Positions 44,655-54,902 of a DNA stretch of 64,000 nt are shown piece after piece. Position numbers and translations under genes: made by a program. Source of the stretch: Novosphingobium guangzhouense (GTDB lineage Bacteria > Pseudomonadota > Alphaproteobacteria > Sphingomonadales > Sphingomonadaceae); contig NZ_LYMM01000001.1 of NCBI RefSeq assembly GCF_002896965.1, positions 310,001 to 374,000 of the forward strand, given 5' to 3'. Position 1 is the stretch's first letter, and each line of letters begins with the position of its first letter. The notes beneath the pieces are model-generated. The model had not been told where the DNA came from. It saw nothing but the letters and a program-made list of their open reading frames with translations, and ran no database searches.

Positions 44655-45092
44655 GGTGTCGCTGCGTTACTGCTGAAACGGCTTCCGACCGTTCAGTTGA
44701 CCAGTCGGAAGCCAAACCCTCGCATATCAAGCGCCTTGCGGCTTTCTACTGCCGATGCCGCACTCACGATTCGCATGCCGCCCATGCTAACGATTGCATA
44801 TCGGACAATTTCCCCCCCGATGCGGCCAATCAGAATGGATGTTTAATCCAAAATGAATGTTTAAATTTTCAAGTCATCCAAATTCGATCGAATTTCAACA
44901 TATGAATATTTCGGAAATCCTTAGTTTAGACACCATTGGATTGAAAAAGATGATCCATTTCATTGCAATTGGATCAATCATTCATACCGCACTGCAGCGT
45001 GAACCTGTTGACCCCACCTTAACTTATATTACGATGCCATAAACCAACGTATGGCAGGCAAACTGCCGGTCTTGTTTATGCAGGGTGGATCG
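44655..45092. promoter_or_regulatory. A+T-rich leader before the sugar transferase
   Basis: These 438 bases contain no supported gene. From about 44830 to 45030 they are strongly A+T rich. AATGGATGTTTAA at 44834-44846 and AATGAATGTTTAA at 44852-44864 are direct repeats, 18 bp start to start, with one difference. A 61-residue frame at 44857-45042 lacks coding character. Confidence 0.5.
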
Positions 45093-45878
45093 ATGGACGC
45101 TCTTTCGAGTCATTTCGACGACACGGCCCGACCTGAAGCGGCGCCACCGTTCACTGTCTATGAAAATCCGGGAAGGCCGCGACCGGTAGCCGGCGTAGTG
45201 ACGCCGATCACCAACATCCCGGACAAGGTCACGTGCCGAGCGCGGGAGGAACAGATCATGGCGAACGGCACCTCTTCTGCCGGGCGCGCATTCGACATTG
45301 TAATCGCCCTGACCGCGATCATGATCTTTCTTCCGTTTCTTGTAATTGCCGCGATGGCCATCAAGCTCTCGGCACCCGGTCCGGTGCTCTTTGTGCAGTA
45401 TCGCGTCGGTCGGGACGGCAAGCTCTTCCCGTGCCTGAAATTTCGCTCGATGGTCATAAATGCCCAGGAAGTGCTACATGATGTTCTGGCATCATCGCCC
45501 GAAGCACGCGCGGAATGGCACCGGGATCAGAAGTTACGAAACGACCCGCGTATAACCCCGATCGGATCGCTGCTGCGCAAGAGCAGTCTGGACGAGCTGC
45601 CGCAGCTCTTCAATATCCTCGCCGGACACATGAGCATTGTTGGGCCACGCCCCATCATCGAAGCTGAAATCCATCGCTATGGCGCGCGGTTCGGCGCATA
45701 CTGTTCCGTCCGACCGGGGCTTACCGGCCTGTGGCAAGTCAGTGGCCGCAACGAAGTATCTTATGAAGCACGCGTCAGACTTGACGCATTCTACGCGCTT
45801 CGCAAATCAACGCTCTACGATCTTGCAATTTGCTTTCGCACCATTCCTGCCGTTCTGGCATCGCGCGGGGTGTACTAG
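45093..45878 (+). CDS. Undecaprenyl-phosphate sugar transferase (ExoY/WcaJ C-terminal type)
   Basis: A 261-residue membrane enzyme that starts repeat-unit assembly of a polysaccharide by moving a sugar phosphate to undecaprenyl phosphate. One membrane segment ([20 protein letters not shown]) is followed by the family blocks [47 protein letters not shown] and [14 protein letters not shown]. It has the short ExoY form without the multi-spanning N-terminal half. The ATG at 45093 has AGGGTGG upstream and is preferred to 45051. Confidence 0.9.
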   Translation: MDALSSHFDDTARPEAAPPFTVYENPGRPRPVAGVVTPITNIPDKVTCRAREEQIMANGTSSAGRAFDIVIALTAIMIFLPFLVIAAMAIKLSAPGPVLFVQYRVGRDGKLFPCLKFRSMVINAQEVLHDVLASSPEARAEWHRDQKLRNDPRITPIGSLLRKSSLDELPQLFNILAGHMSIVGPRPIIEAEIHRYGARFGAYCSVRPGLTGLWQVSGRNEVSYEARVRLDAFYALRKSTLYDLAICFRTIPAVLASRGVY

Positions 45879-45895
45879 GCTGCGGCATTCACCCG

Positions 45896-47245
45896 TTATA
45901 ATGCGCTCGATGTAAGCAGGTTCTTGTGGACCACGCCATTCTTGACGATCACCAGCAGGTTGCGCTCGAAATCTTCCAGAAGTCGCAAGTCATCCAGCGG
46001 ATTGCCCCTGATCAGAATAAGATCCGCCCAGGCGCCTTCGCGCAAGACGCCAAGCGGTGCGCTGCGATAGGGGTCGCGTTTGCCGCTGCGCGCGAACAGG
46101 GCGCAGTTCCCGGATGTTGCGATGCGCAGGACTTCGGAATTGGAGAAGACCGTGCCAAGGCGCGGCAGCATCGCGTTCTCGGTACGGGACGTGGTTGTCC
46201 GGGCGAATAGGTCTGTGCCGAATGCCACCTCGACCCCGTGCTTCTTCGCCAGTTCCACGCTCGAACGCCAACCGGCGCTGCCCAGTGATTGATGGGCCTT
46301 GTCCATCTGTTCAGGCGAGAGCACGTTGTCCCCGGTCTCAAACGGCTGGGTAGATAACCATGCGCCCTTCTCGGCCATGTAGGCTGCCGTCGCATCATCG
46401 ATAAGATGGCCGTGCTCGATCGAAACCACGCCCGCATCAAGGCAACGCCGAACACCGGCCGCGGTATAGACGTGGGCGCAGGCGTAAGTGCCCCAGTCCG
46501 TGGCCGCCTGCACGATGGCGCGCAGTTCCTCTGGCGTAAACTGCAGAGTGTCGATCGGATCGAAGTCGGACGTGACGCCGCCGCCCGCCATGATCTTGAT
46601 CTGCGTGGCGCCGCGCTTGAGCTGCTGGCGCGTTGCAGCAAGGACTTCGGGCACACCGTTCGCCACCGCCGTCATGCCAAGGCGACGATAGCGTGACGCA
46701 TCGCCCCCCATCGTTGGCGGCAGTTCTTCTACCGGGTCGAAATCGCCGTGGCCGGACGTCTGAGAAATGGCCGCACCACTGGGATAGCAACGCGGACCAG
46801 GTACGATACCCTGTTCGATGGCATCGCGAATGCCGAACACCGCGCCTGCCGTATCGCGCACGGTGGTAAAACCGCGCTTCAATTGGCGCTCTGCATCCTT
46901 GAGCACCAGCGCGATGGAAACCGCATCTTGCGGCCCCATCCATGATGAACCCTTCACCGCCGACATGTGCCAGTGCGCATCCGTCAGGCCGGGCATCAAA
47001 GTCTGCCCTGCGGCATCGATCACTGTTGCACCCGGTGGCGCGGGAATGTCGCCAGGCGACACGGCATCGATGCGATCACCACTAATGCGCACATTGCGCG
47101 GCTCGCGCCGGCTGCCCGTGCCGTCGAACAGCATGGCATTGCGGATAAGCACGCAACTGCCGCCCGAACCGGGGGCGGTTGCGCCAAGCAGCGGCAACAT
47201 CGCCAGACCGCCAAGAGCAGCGCGGCGGCTCACTGATGCTGTCAT
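45896..47245 (-). CDS. Exported metal-dependent amidohydrolase (imidazolonepropionase/prolidase-like)
   Basis: A 449-residue amidohydrolase with a Tat-like signal (SRRAALGGLAMLPLLGATA). Metal ligands are visible as DAHWHM, the Lys in IKIMAGGG, the His in ACAHVYT and IEHGH, and the Asp in FGTDL. Related enzymes hydrolyse X-Pro dipeptides, N-acyl amino acids or cyclic amides. The ATG at 47245 gives the signal peptide; an upstream frame to 47404 overlaps the PaiB-like gene. It is the last gene of the TonB receptor operon starting at 51799. Confidence 0.88.
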   Translation of the reverse strand: MTASVSRRAALGGLAMLPLLGATAPGSGGSCVLIRNAMLFDGTGSRREPRNVRISGDRIDAVSPGDIPAPPGATVIDAAGQTLMPGLTDAHWHMSAVKGSSWMGPQDAVSIALVLKDAERQLKRGFTTVRDTAGAVFGIRDAIEQGIVPGPRCYPSGAAISQTSGHGDFDPVEELPPTMGGDASRYRRLGMTAVANGVPEVLAATRQQLKRGATQIKIMAGGGVTSDFDPIDTLQFTPEELRAIVQAATDWGTYACAHVYTAAGVRRCLDAGVVSIEHGHLIDDATAAYMAEKGAWLSTQPFETGDNVLSPEQMDKAHQSLGSAGWRSSVELAKKHGVEVAFGTDLFARTTTSRTENAMLPRLGTVFSNSEVLRIATSGNCALFARSGKRDPYRSAPLGVLREGAWADLILIRGNPLDDLRLLEDFERNLLVIVKNGVVHKNLLTSSAL

Positions 47246-47273
47246 TCCCAAACTCCGGTTCCGGTGCGGGAGA

Positions 47274-47864
47274 TTACGGGCGCTGCCCAAGCATCGCCGC
47301 GGCCAACGGACTGGCACCTTCCGCCGCGACGATTTCCGCAAAGGTCTGCGCGGTTTCGTCCTGCCCCAGCTTGAACTGGGCGTGCTGCGACAGAACCACG
47401 GCACGGAACGCGACGACGCGCTGGGTCATGCCTTCAAAGCGTTCCCCCATCCGGGCGACGGTCCAGGCGCCTTCGTGCGTTCCCTCCAGTTCGCTGACGA
47501 GTTCGACGATGGCCGCCCGATTGCGTTCCGGTCCAAACTGCAGCTCCACTTCGAACTGCGCGAAGCGATAGTTCCAGGTCGGCCCCCAGCCGGGCGCGGA
47601 GACCACGCCCGGAGAGATGTATCCATGCGGTCCAAGGAACGCGATCTGCGCACGCGGCGATGCCTGCGCGCGAGCCGTATGGGGGTTGGCCAATGCGAAA
47701 TGGCCGACGAAGGCGCGGATCTCGCCGGTATGGTCCAGCTCCGCCAGCAACGGCAGAGGTGTGGTGACGAACCCCTGCGCATCGTGCGTAGTCACCAGAG
47801 CCAGCTTTTCCTCACGCACGAACTGCGCGACATCCGCATCGCTGCGGGGCGAGAACAGCCCCAT
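47274..47864 (-). CDS. PaiB-like FMN-binding protein
   Basis: A 196-residue protein matching the PaiB/FMN-binding negative regulator family: LALVTTHDAQGFVTTPLPLL near residue 22, GHFALANPH near residue 55, and WNYRFAQFEVEL in the second half. The ATG at 47864 overlaps the stop of the amidohydrolase gene upstream (TGATG). PaiB regulates sporulation and protease genes in Bacillus, but most homologues are of unknown role. Its place between two amidohydrolases suggests a link to their substrate. Confidence 0.85.
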   Translation of the reverse strand: MGLFSPRSDADVAQFVREEKLALVTTHDAQGFVTTPLPLLAELDHTGEIRAFVGHFALANPHTARAQASPRAQIAFLGPHGYISPGVVSAPGWGPTWNYRFAQFEVELQFGPERNRAAIVELVSELEGTHEGAWTVARMGERFEGMTQRVVAFRAVVLSQHAQFKLGQDETAQTFAEIVAAEGASPLAAAMLGQRP

Positions 47865-49627
47865 CAACGCGCCGCCGTATCGAGCGTGCCGTAGACGGGC
47901 TTGCCCTTGAACATGGTCATCAGCACCTTGGTTTGGTGGATGCGGCGCGCGTCGAGCTTGAAGATGTCCTTGTCCAGTACGACCAGATCGGCGCTCTTGC
48001 CCGGCCGGATCGAGCCGGTTTCCTGATCGAGATGGTTCACGTAGGCAACGTCCAGCGTGTAGGACTTGACCGCCTGCGCCAGCGTAACAGCCTCACCCGC
48101 GATAAGGGGCTCACGGTCACCCTCGGGTGCCACGCGGGTCAGAGCGACTTCGATGCCCAGCAGCGGATCTGCCGAGGCGACCGACCAGTCCGCACCGTAA
48201 GCCACGCGCCCGCCGAACTTCTCGACGCTGCCCACGGGGTAGATGTACTGCGAACGCTTCGGCCCGATCCGTTCCTTGGTCAGATCCATGTACGGTTCGT
48301 TGCAGGTCCACAGCGGCTGGAAGATCGCCGTCACGCCAAGCGTCGCAAAGCGCGGCTGGTCGGCCGGATCGATCACGTTGAGGTGCGAGATCATCGGTCG
48401 CGTATCGGCATTGCCATCCGAACGGCGCGCGGTTGCCACCGCGTCCAGCGCCTCCCGCACGGCCGCATCGCCGATGGTGTGATAATGGGACTGCATGCCC
48501 TGTTCATCGAGCGCGGTCGTGGCGGCCGCGAGTATGCCCGCCGGAATTTGTGGTGCGCCCACTTCCTGCGTGCCCTCGTAAGGCTTGAGCATATAGGCAG
48601 TCTGCTGCGGGATGACGCCGTCGATATAGAACTTGACGCTGCGTGCGGTGATGCCAAGCGTGCGGGCGCGCTGCGATGCCTTGTATAGACCCGGCAGCTG
48701 TTCCAGCCCCTTTTCGTTCTTCCACTTTAGGTCGATCGCCACATCGACGGTCAGTTGGCCCTTGTCGGCCACCGCCTTGTAGGCATCGATCACCGCGCTT
48801 GAACCGTCTTCCTCCCACTCGATGCCCGCATCATGCCAGTTGGTGATCCCTAGCGAGTTGAAGTGCTTTGCGGTGTAGGCGATCGCGTCCTGCAGATCCT
48901 GCCCGGTGGTTTCCGGCATGAGCGCGTTTACCAGATCCTGCGCGGACTCCTGCAGGCCGCCGATGGGCTCCCCGGTCTTGGGGTCGCGATCGATCTTGCC
49001 GTTCAGCGGGTCTTTGGTCGCCTTGGTGATCCCGGCAAGCTGCAACGCCTTCGAGTTGACCCACAGGCTGTGCCCCCCGGTTGACCGGAAGATTAGCGGA
49101 CGCGTGGTGGAAAGCTTGTCGAGGATGTCCTTGGTCGGCACGCCGTTGGGCGGGAACAGGCCATCTTCCCAACCCACGCCATATATCACCGAGGTGCCCG
49201 GCGTCTCGGAAATGCACTTGGCGATGATCTTGCGGTAGTCGTCGATGGACTTGCCGGCATGAAGCGCGCAGCGGGCGTGGCTCATCCCACCGAAGACGGG
49301 GTGATTATGCGCATCGCCGAAGGAAGGGAGCAGCAGCTTGCCCTTGAGGTCGACCACTTGCGTCTGCGTGCCCTTCTGGACCGCAACGTCCTTTGCGGTT
49401 CCCACGGCGATGATCCGACCATCGCGGATTGCCACGGCCTCGGCCCAGGGGTGGGTCTCGTCCACGGTATAGATGCGCGCATTGGTAATGATGAGGTCAG
49501 CCATGCCTTCGGCCGCAGCCATGGCCGGGGCGGGAGCAAGAGCGGCAATCACCATCGTCGATGCCGTTAGCGAGAGCGGGGCCAGAGTGCGGCGGATTGC
49601 GAGGCGAATGGCGGGGCGAAGATGCAT
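47864..49627 (-). CDS. Exported YtcJ-like amidohydrolase
   Basis: A 587-residue amidohydrolase of the family 3/YtcJ group, with a signal peptide ending APAMAA. The metal site DAHNHP lies near residue 107, FYIDGVIPQQTA near residue 330, SHYHTIGDAA near residue 390 and YGADWSV near residue 480. The length fits the family. It follows the TonB receptor by 78 bases and is coupled to the PaiB-like gene. A periplasmic amidase for the compound brought in by that receptor is likely. Confidence 0.9.
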   Translation of the reverse strand: MHLRPAIRLAIRRTLAPLSLTASTMVIAALAPAPAMAAAEGMADLIITNARIYTVDETHPWAEAVAIRDGRIIAVGTAKDVAVQKGTQTQVVDLKGKLLLPSFGDAHNHPVFGGMSHARCALHAGKSIDDYRKIIAKCISETPGTSVIYGVGWEDGLFPPNGVPTKDILDKLSTTRPLIFRSTGGHSLWVNSKALQLAGITKATKDPLNGKIDRDPKTGEPIGGLQESAQDLVNALMPETTGQDLQDAIAYTAKHFNSLGITNWHDAGIEWEEDGSSAVIDAYKAVADKGQLTVDVAIDLKWKNEKGLEQLPGLYKASQRARTLGITARSVKFYIDGVIPQQTAYMLKPYEGTQEVGAPQIPAGILAAATTALDEQGMQSHYHTIGDAAVREALDAVATARRSDGNADTRPMISHLNVIDPADQPRFATLGVTAIFQPLWTCNEPYMDLTKERIGPKRSQYIYPVGSVEKFGGRVAYGADWSVASADPLLGIEVALTRVAPEGDREPLIAGEAVTLAQAVKSYTLDVAYVNHLDQETGSIRPGKSADLVVLDKDIFKLDARRIHQTKVLMTMFKGKPVYGTLDTAAR

Positions 49628-49705
49628 GGCGTGGTCCTCGAAAACTGTATGCGACCGAAAAAGCGGGAGCCGGCTTGCACCGGCTCCCGTCAGGTCGGTT
49701 GGGTA

Positions 49706-51799
49706 TCAGAAAGTACGGCGCAGTGTGGCAAGGACAGTGCGGTCCTTGCCGAGATAGCAATAGCCCTCGGTCGCAGTGGGGTTCCAGTTGCATGCGGTGT
49801 AAACGGTAGTGTTGAAGATGTTGCTGGCGTTGATGCCCAGCGACCACTTGTCATATGTCAACTCGAACATGGCATCGACAAGCGTATACGACGGCATCGT
49901 GAAGTTCTCGAAGCTGTCCGGCTTTTCGCCCGTGTAACGAATGCCGCCACCCACGCGTGCGCCGATCGCTTCGGTAAGGGCGAAGTTCTTGGTCGCCCAG
50001 ACCGACGCGGCATGCTTGGGCAGGTTGGCAAGACGCAGGCCGTTGCTGCCATCTGCCTCAAGGTTGTGCGCATCAAGGTAAGTGTAGGCAGCAGTGATCT
50101 GCACATCGCCGGGCATGCGCAGGTTGCCTTCGATTTCGACACCGCGGGACTTCACTTCGCCCGACTGGATCGTGTTCTGGATGTCGTCCGGATCGGCCTG
50201 AAGGCCGTTCTTTTCCTTGATGTCGAACACCGATGCCGAAAGCATGGCTCCGCGAAACGGCTGGTACTTCACACCAGCTTCGTACTGGCGGCCGGTGCGC
50301 GGCACATAGACCTGCCCCTGCACGCTCTGCCCGAACACAGGCAAGAACGATTCCGCATAGTTCGCATAGACCGAGAACGTGTCGGTCACATCGCCGATAA
50401 CACCGGCGCGGAACGTCCAAGCCGTGTTGTCGGGCAGCTTCACGCCGTCAGCCTTGGACGTCGCCCGGTCATGACGGCCACCCAGCACCACCGAAACACG
50501 GTCCCACAGGCGCATCTGGTCCTGGAAATAGAAGCCCAACTGCGTGTTCGTGTTGCGCGGCGAATAGAACGTCGAGGTTGGGATGGTCTGACCGTATGTC
50601 GGGTTGTAGATGTCGAACCCACCCAGATCGTAACCCCAGCCCTGATCGCTGCTCTGGTTGAACCAGGTGTAATCCACACCGAACAGGAACTGGTGTTCCA
50701 CCGGCCCGGTGGTCAGCTTGAACGAAACGCGGTTGTCGGTTGACACACCCTTGCTGTCCTGAAGCATCACGTACCATGCGCGGTTGACCAGCGTGCGTGC
50801 CGCGTCGGCATAAGTCGCAAGGCCATAGACTTCAGCGTAGTCCACATCCGTCTTGAAGTAGCGGGTGTTGCTGTTGAACGTGATGTTGTCGCCGAAGTGC
50901 TGGGTCACCAGCAAGCTGGCCGCTTTGTAGTTGGTGTCCGTATGGTTGAAGCCCGGCTCGCCCAGGAACGTGTCGGCCGAAACCTTCTCAGCGTCGTTGT
51001 CGGCTCCGATGGTCTTGCTGATCGGCAGATAGGTCTGACTGCCAAGGCGGTCCTTCTGGTAAAGGCCAAGCACCGTGATTTCAGTATCCGGTCCCGGCTT
51101 GAAGGTAACAGAGGGCATCAGCACCAGGCGGTCGTTCTTCTGACCGGGCTGCTGAAGCTCGCCATCGCGCGCTACGCCCACGAAACGGGCCGAGATGCCG
51201 TCGGTGATCGGACCCGTGATATCGAGGTTGATCTGCCGGGTATCCTCGGTGCCGACAATCAGGTCGATCTCGCCGCCGAAAGTGTCCTGCGGGCGCTTGG
51301 ACACGCCGTTGAACATGCCGCCGGCGCCACCGGCGCCGTAAAGGACCGAGGACGGGCCGCGCAGAACTTCGGCGCGCTCCAGCGTGAAGATTTCCATGCG
51401 CCCGCCGTATACGAAGCTGGGCATGCGGTTGATACCGTCAAGGTACTGGACGGTCGCAAAGCCGCGCGCGCTCATGAAGTCGCCGCGCGTATCGACGCCC
51501 TGCGTTTCTGTCTGCACGCCGGCGCTGTAGCGGAAGACCTCCTGGAAGTTCATTACCGCGCGGTCCTTGACCTCTTGGGCGGTAATGACGCTGACGGACT
51601 GCGGCATCTCCATGATGTCGGTGTCGACCTTGGTGCCGGTGGTGGCGCGCCCGGTGACAACGATCTCATCCTTGGCCGGATCGGCCTCTTCGGCATATGC
51701 GACTGCCGGCAGCAGCGCGAAAGTGCAGGAGGCGGCCAACAGTACGCCGTTCAGGCGTGTCTTGGCTGCGCGATTGCGCGTAGTTTTCCCGAAGCCCAT
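49706..51799 (-). CDS. TonB-dependent receptor of siderophore-receptor type
   Basis: A 697-residue receptor with a signal peptide ending VAYAEE, TonB box DEIVVTGRA, plug blocks MPQSVSVITAQEV, FQEVFRYSAGVQTE and AEVLRGPSSVLYGAGGAGG, and a barrel ending LATLRRTF. The frame opens at 51907; the ATG at 51799 has AAGGGGA seven bases upstream. Although siderophore-like in sequence, it heads an operon with two amidohydrolases rather than iron genes, and the MalT-type regulator gene lies directly upstream, so a nutrient ligand is more probable. Confidence 0.92.
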   Translation of the reverse strand: MGFGKTTRNRAAKTRLNGVLLAASCTFALLPAVAYAEEADPAKDEIVVTGRATTGTKVDTDIMEMPQSVSVITAQEVKDRAVMNFQEVFRYSAGVQTETQGVDTRGDFMSARGFATVQYLDGINRMPSFVYGGRMEIFTLERAEVLRGPSSVLYGAGGAGGMFNGVSKRPQDTFGGEIDLIVGTEDTRQINLDITGPITDGISARFVGVARDGELQQPGQKNDRLVLMPSVTFKPGPDTEITVLGLYQKDRLGSQTYLPISKTIGADNDAEKVSADTFLGEPGFNHTDTNYKAASLLVTQHFGDNITFNSNTRYFKTDVDYAEVYGLATYADAARTLVNRAWYVMLQDSKGVSTDNRVSFKLTTGPVEHQFLFGVDYTWFNQSSDQGWGYDLGGFDIYNPTYGQTIPTSTFYSPRNTNTQLGFYFQDQMRLWDRVSVVLGGRHDRATSKADGVKLPDNTAWTFRAGVIGDVTDTFSVYANYAESFLPVFGQSVQGQVYVPRTGRQYEAGVKYQPFRGAMLSASVFDIKEKNGLQADPDDIQNTIQSGEVKSRGVEIEGNLRMPGDVQITAAYTYLDAHNLEADGSNGLRLANLPKHAASVWATKNFALTEAIGARVGGGIRYTGEKPDSFENFTMPSYTLVDAMFELTYDKWSLGINASNIFNTTVYTACNWNPTATEGYCYLGKDRTVLATLRRTF

Positions 51800-51964
51800 G
51801 TCATTCCCCTTGAAATACCGTTCGACCTGAAACCGGGGCTGTTTTCGGCCTCCGGACGGTCCTCCTGCTTGCATGCCCATTGAACAACAGGCAGCGCTTC
51901 GCACCACGTCATAATCGGGGTAATCAGCTGGGTTCGATGGGTAAGGCGGCGGAAGGAGCTGGGG

Positions 51965-54667
51965 TCAGGGCGCTGTTTCAACCCCGGAATCGGCGATTCC
52001 TGCAGCCTCCGAAGCCGGAATGAGGCCCTGTTCGATGGCTACGCGCACGGCATCGCGGCGCTTGTCGACACCGATCTTTCGGAACACTGACTTCAGCCGG
52101 TACTTCACCGTATCCGGCGACATGCCGATAAGCCGCGCGATCTCCTTGTTGGAGTAGCCGCGGCTGAGATGGACAAGGATCTCCGTCTCCGGCCCGTTCA
52201 GCACGCCTTCCTCTTCCGGCACCGCCCGGCTGGTCAGCGCGCGATTGAGCGCACCGAGGAATTGCGCGCGATAGCGGTTGGTCTCCGAACCATCGGCCAC
52301 CGCACTTTCGACGAAAGGCCGCATGAAACGCTCCCAATCGAGAAACGGCCGTTCCAGCGACTGGAACATCGACATGCCCACAGCTTCGTCGAAGGCCGAT
52401 TTGCCTTCCTGCTCCTCGCCTGCCTGCGCCCGCAGGATCAGCACGTCGACGAGCAGGCGACCCGCACCGTGGCGGATCGCCCAACGCTGCAGCGCGGCGA
52501 TATCCTCCTCCGCCCCGGCGACGTCTTCGGCGGCGAGGCGCAGAGCGGCACGGCAAGTCGCCGCAGCCGTAGCAACAGGCCGGTACAGCGGATTTTCCAG
52601 CACCATCTCACCCGCCAGCGCATCCAGCGACAGCGCTTCGGCACAGGCCGCCGTCTCCGCAATAGGCGCCGAATGGGCGATCAGCAGCTCCAGCCTGCAC
52701 AGGCCAGCCAACTGGCTCAATTGGCGGAACCCCCGAGGAGCTGCGATGGCCTGCGCACGATCGAGGATCGCCAGACCATCGCTCAGCGATTGCCGCGCGG
52801 CGGCGCAGCGGGCGGCTGTCAGGTAGGCCGCCGCATAGACGTCTACCCAGGCATCCGACTGATCCATGTGCGGCAGCGCCCAGTCGAGCAGAGCCTGCGC
52901 TTCATCGATGCGGTTGCGCTCATACAGCAGCGCGGCGTCGAAGGCGGCGCAGTTCGCGGCCAGATCGGAACGGGGGCCGAAGTTGATGTCGATGACTTCG
53001 CGAATGCCGGAGATGATCGTCACCGCATCGTTGATCCGCCCCTGCGCATGGCGGATACGAGCCTCCAGAAAGTGCGTGAACACCTCGCTATAAAGCGATC
53101 CAAGCGCCTGATAGTGGCCACGGGCGTCACGCAACGGTTCCAGCGCGCGTTCCAGCCAGCCCCCTTCAAGGTACTTGGCCGCCAGCGTCTCGGTGAAATT
53201 GGCAAGGACCAGATGATCATCGGCAGGAAGCGCGCGAAGCAGTGCCTCGCGCTCCAGCAGATCGTCGAAGGTCACAGGCAGGTTCTCGTAATCGGACAGG
53301 GTATCGCCCACCACACGCAGTTCCGCGCGCAGTTCCGCAGGGGCATCCGCCGCGCCTGTCTCTGCCGCCAGCCGGTCATAGGCAGCGCGCGCGGGGCCGA
53401 GGTGGCCGTGCTTGATCTGGATATAGATCGCCGCCAGCATCAGCCTTGGACTGGCGTTCACTTGCGCTGGAGACAGGCGGCCCAGCGCGGCCTCCACCAT
53501 CGCAAGATAGCCTTGCGGGATCAACCGCCAGCCGCCACCACTCTCTAGGATCGCCGCCACCAGATCGCCGTCATCCGCATTGAGCGCATGATCGATCGCA
53601 GCCGAAATCGCTCCCGAAGCGGCGAAATGCCGCGCCGCGTTGGCGTTCAGCTGGCGGAAGCGGGCAAGATCCTGTCGTTTCAGCCGATCGCGCAGGTACT
53701 CCGCGAACAGCTGATGGTAACGGTAGGCATCGCGCCCCTCCCCGGTCGGCGTCAGGAACATGCCTTGTTGTTCCAGCCGTTCAAGCACCAACCAGCCGTC
53801 GCCGCGTTCGCACAGCGCGTTGACCGCATCCCCGGTCAACCGGTCGAGCAAGGCCGTAGCCATGACCAGATCCTGCACTTCGACCGGAAGCGAGGTCAGC
53901 ACCTGTTCCGAAAGGTAGCGCGCAAGGTCCGAACTGGACCCGCTGAACCGCTCCATCAGCCGGGTATGGTCGATCCCGCGCTTCAGCGACAGCGACGTTA
54001 GCTGCAACGCCAGTGGCCAGCCTTCCGAACGATCCACCAACGCCTTGCGGGCATCTTCCGGCAAGGCAGCGGACTGAGCGCGGTCAAGCAGCGCTTCCGC
54101 TTCGGAGCGGTTGAACCGCAAATCCTCGCTGGTCAGTTCGGTCAGTTGCTCTTCCGCAGCCAGCACCGACTGGCCCAGCCACGGGTAATCGCGCGATGCG
54201 ATGACGAAGTGGCAATTACTTGGCGCAAGGCGGATCAGCGACTGGACGAAGGCGTTGACTTCCCCGCCCTCAACCCGGTGGAAATCGTCGAAGATCAGCA
54301 CTACCGGCCGATCTTCCCGCGCGATGCGATTGATGATCGCGGATAGCGCAGCGCGCGGCGGCAGATCGGCGGCAGGCGCGTCTTCCAAAGCTTCGGCATC
54401 GTCCAACGCAAGCAGCAGGTAGCGTGAAAGGCGCTGGAGATCGGCATCCTCGCGCTCCAGCGTCAGCCAGCCGATCAAGATCTCCGCGTCCTCGCAACGG
54501 CGGCGCCACTGCGACAGCAGACTGGTCTTTCCATAGCCCGCCGGTGCATGGATCACCGTCATGCGGCGCGCAAGCGCTTCATCGAGCCGCTCCAGAAGCA
54601 AGTCCCGGCGAATCTGGCTACCCAGCCAGATCGGGGGCGCCACCTTGGTGCGAATCAGTTCATGCAC
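51965..54667 (-). CDS. MalT-type LuxR-family ATP-dependent regulator
   Basis: A 900-residue STAND regulator. Walker A, APAGYGKTSLL, lies near residue 42 and Walker B, VVLIFDDFHRV, near residue 125. A long helical-repeat sensor region follows, and the LuxR helix-turn-helix, GYSNKEIARLIGMSPDTVKYRLKSVF in part, sits near residues 838-870. Such proteins activate transcription when an inducer and ATP bind. Translation starts at GTG 54667 with AGGA about ten bases upstream. It lies between the receptor/amidohydrolase operon (same strand) and the divergent hydantoinase operon and probably activates both. Confidence 0.92.
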   Translation of the reverse strand: MHELIRTKVAPPIWLGSQIRRDLLLERLDEALARRMTVIHAPAGYGKTSLLSQWRRRCEDAEILIGWLTLEREDADLQRLSRYLLLALDDAEALEDAPAADLPPRAALSAIINRIAREDRPVVLIFDDFHRVEGGEVNAFVQSLIRLAPSNCHFVIASRDYPWLGQSVLAAEEQLTELTSEDLRFNRSEAEALLDRAQSAALPEDARKALVDRSEGWPLALQLTSLSLKRGIDHTRLMERFSGSSSDLARYLSEQVLTSLPVEVQDLVMATALLDRLTGDAVNALCERGDGWLVLERLEQQGMFLTPTGEGRDAYRYHQLFAEYLRDRLKRQDLARFRQLNANAARHFAASGAISAAIDHALNADDGDLVAAILESGGGWRLIPQGYLAMVEAALGRLSPAQVNASPRLMLAAIYIQIKHGHLGPARAAYDRLAAETGAADAPAELRAELRVVGDTLSDYENLPVTFDDLLEREALLRALPADDHLVLANFTETLAAKYLEGGWLERALEPLRDARGHYQALGSLYSEVFTHFLEARIRHAQGRINDAVTIISGIREVIDINFGPRSDLAANCAAFDAALLYERNRIDEAQALLDWALPHMDQSDAWVDVYAAAYLTAARCAAARQSLSDGLAILDRAQAIAAPRGFRQLSQLAGLCRLELLIAHSAPIAETAACAEALSLDALAGEMVLENPLYRPVATAAATCRAALRLAAEDVAGAEEDIAALQRWAIRHGAGRLLVDVLILRAQAGEEQEGKSAFDEAVGMSMFQSLERPFLDWERFMRPFVESAVADGSETNRYRAQFLGALNRALTSRAVPEEEGVLNGPETEILVHLSRGYSNKEIARLIGMSPDTVKYRLKSVFRKIGVDKRRDAVRVAIEQGLIPASEAAGIADSGVETAP

Positions 54668-54902
54668 GCGTCACAATCCTGTAGCGAACCCTCATTACAG
54701 CTTTCAGACGCGCTCTCCCTTTCGCCAAGCCTATGCGACCTGTCCGCTACGCTCAACCCCTGCGGACCGCTACCCCGACAGATCAGGCGTTTACCCGTTT
54801 ACCCGGCCAGTGCACCCGTCTTGTTCGTTGCGGGCAAGCCATGGGCGCTCCTACTCCCTTTAAGGTACTCCGGGACAGGCCGGGGAATGAGTATCAACGG
54901 GC
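54668..54902. promoter_or_regulatory. Divergent control region of MalT-type regulator and hydantoinase operon
   Basis: No gene is seen in these 235 bases. GTTTACCC is repeated in tandem at 54789-54804. This is the place where the large regulator would be expected to act, but no MalT box could be identified. Confidence 0.45.

Noticed and set aside
44857..45042. A 61-residue frame in the A+T-rich leader before the sugar transferase
   Set aside because: No ribosome-binding site and codon use unlike neighbours; more likely regulatory DNA.
52169..53548. A 459-residue plus-strand frame opposite the MalT-type regulator
   Set aside because: Same reason: antisense, composition-driven, no known domain.
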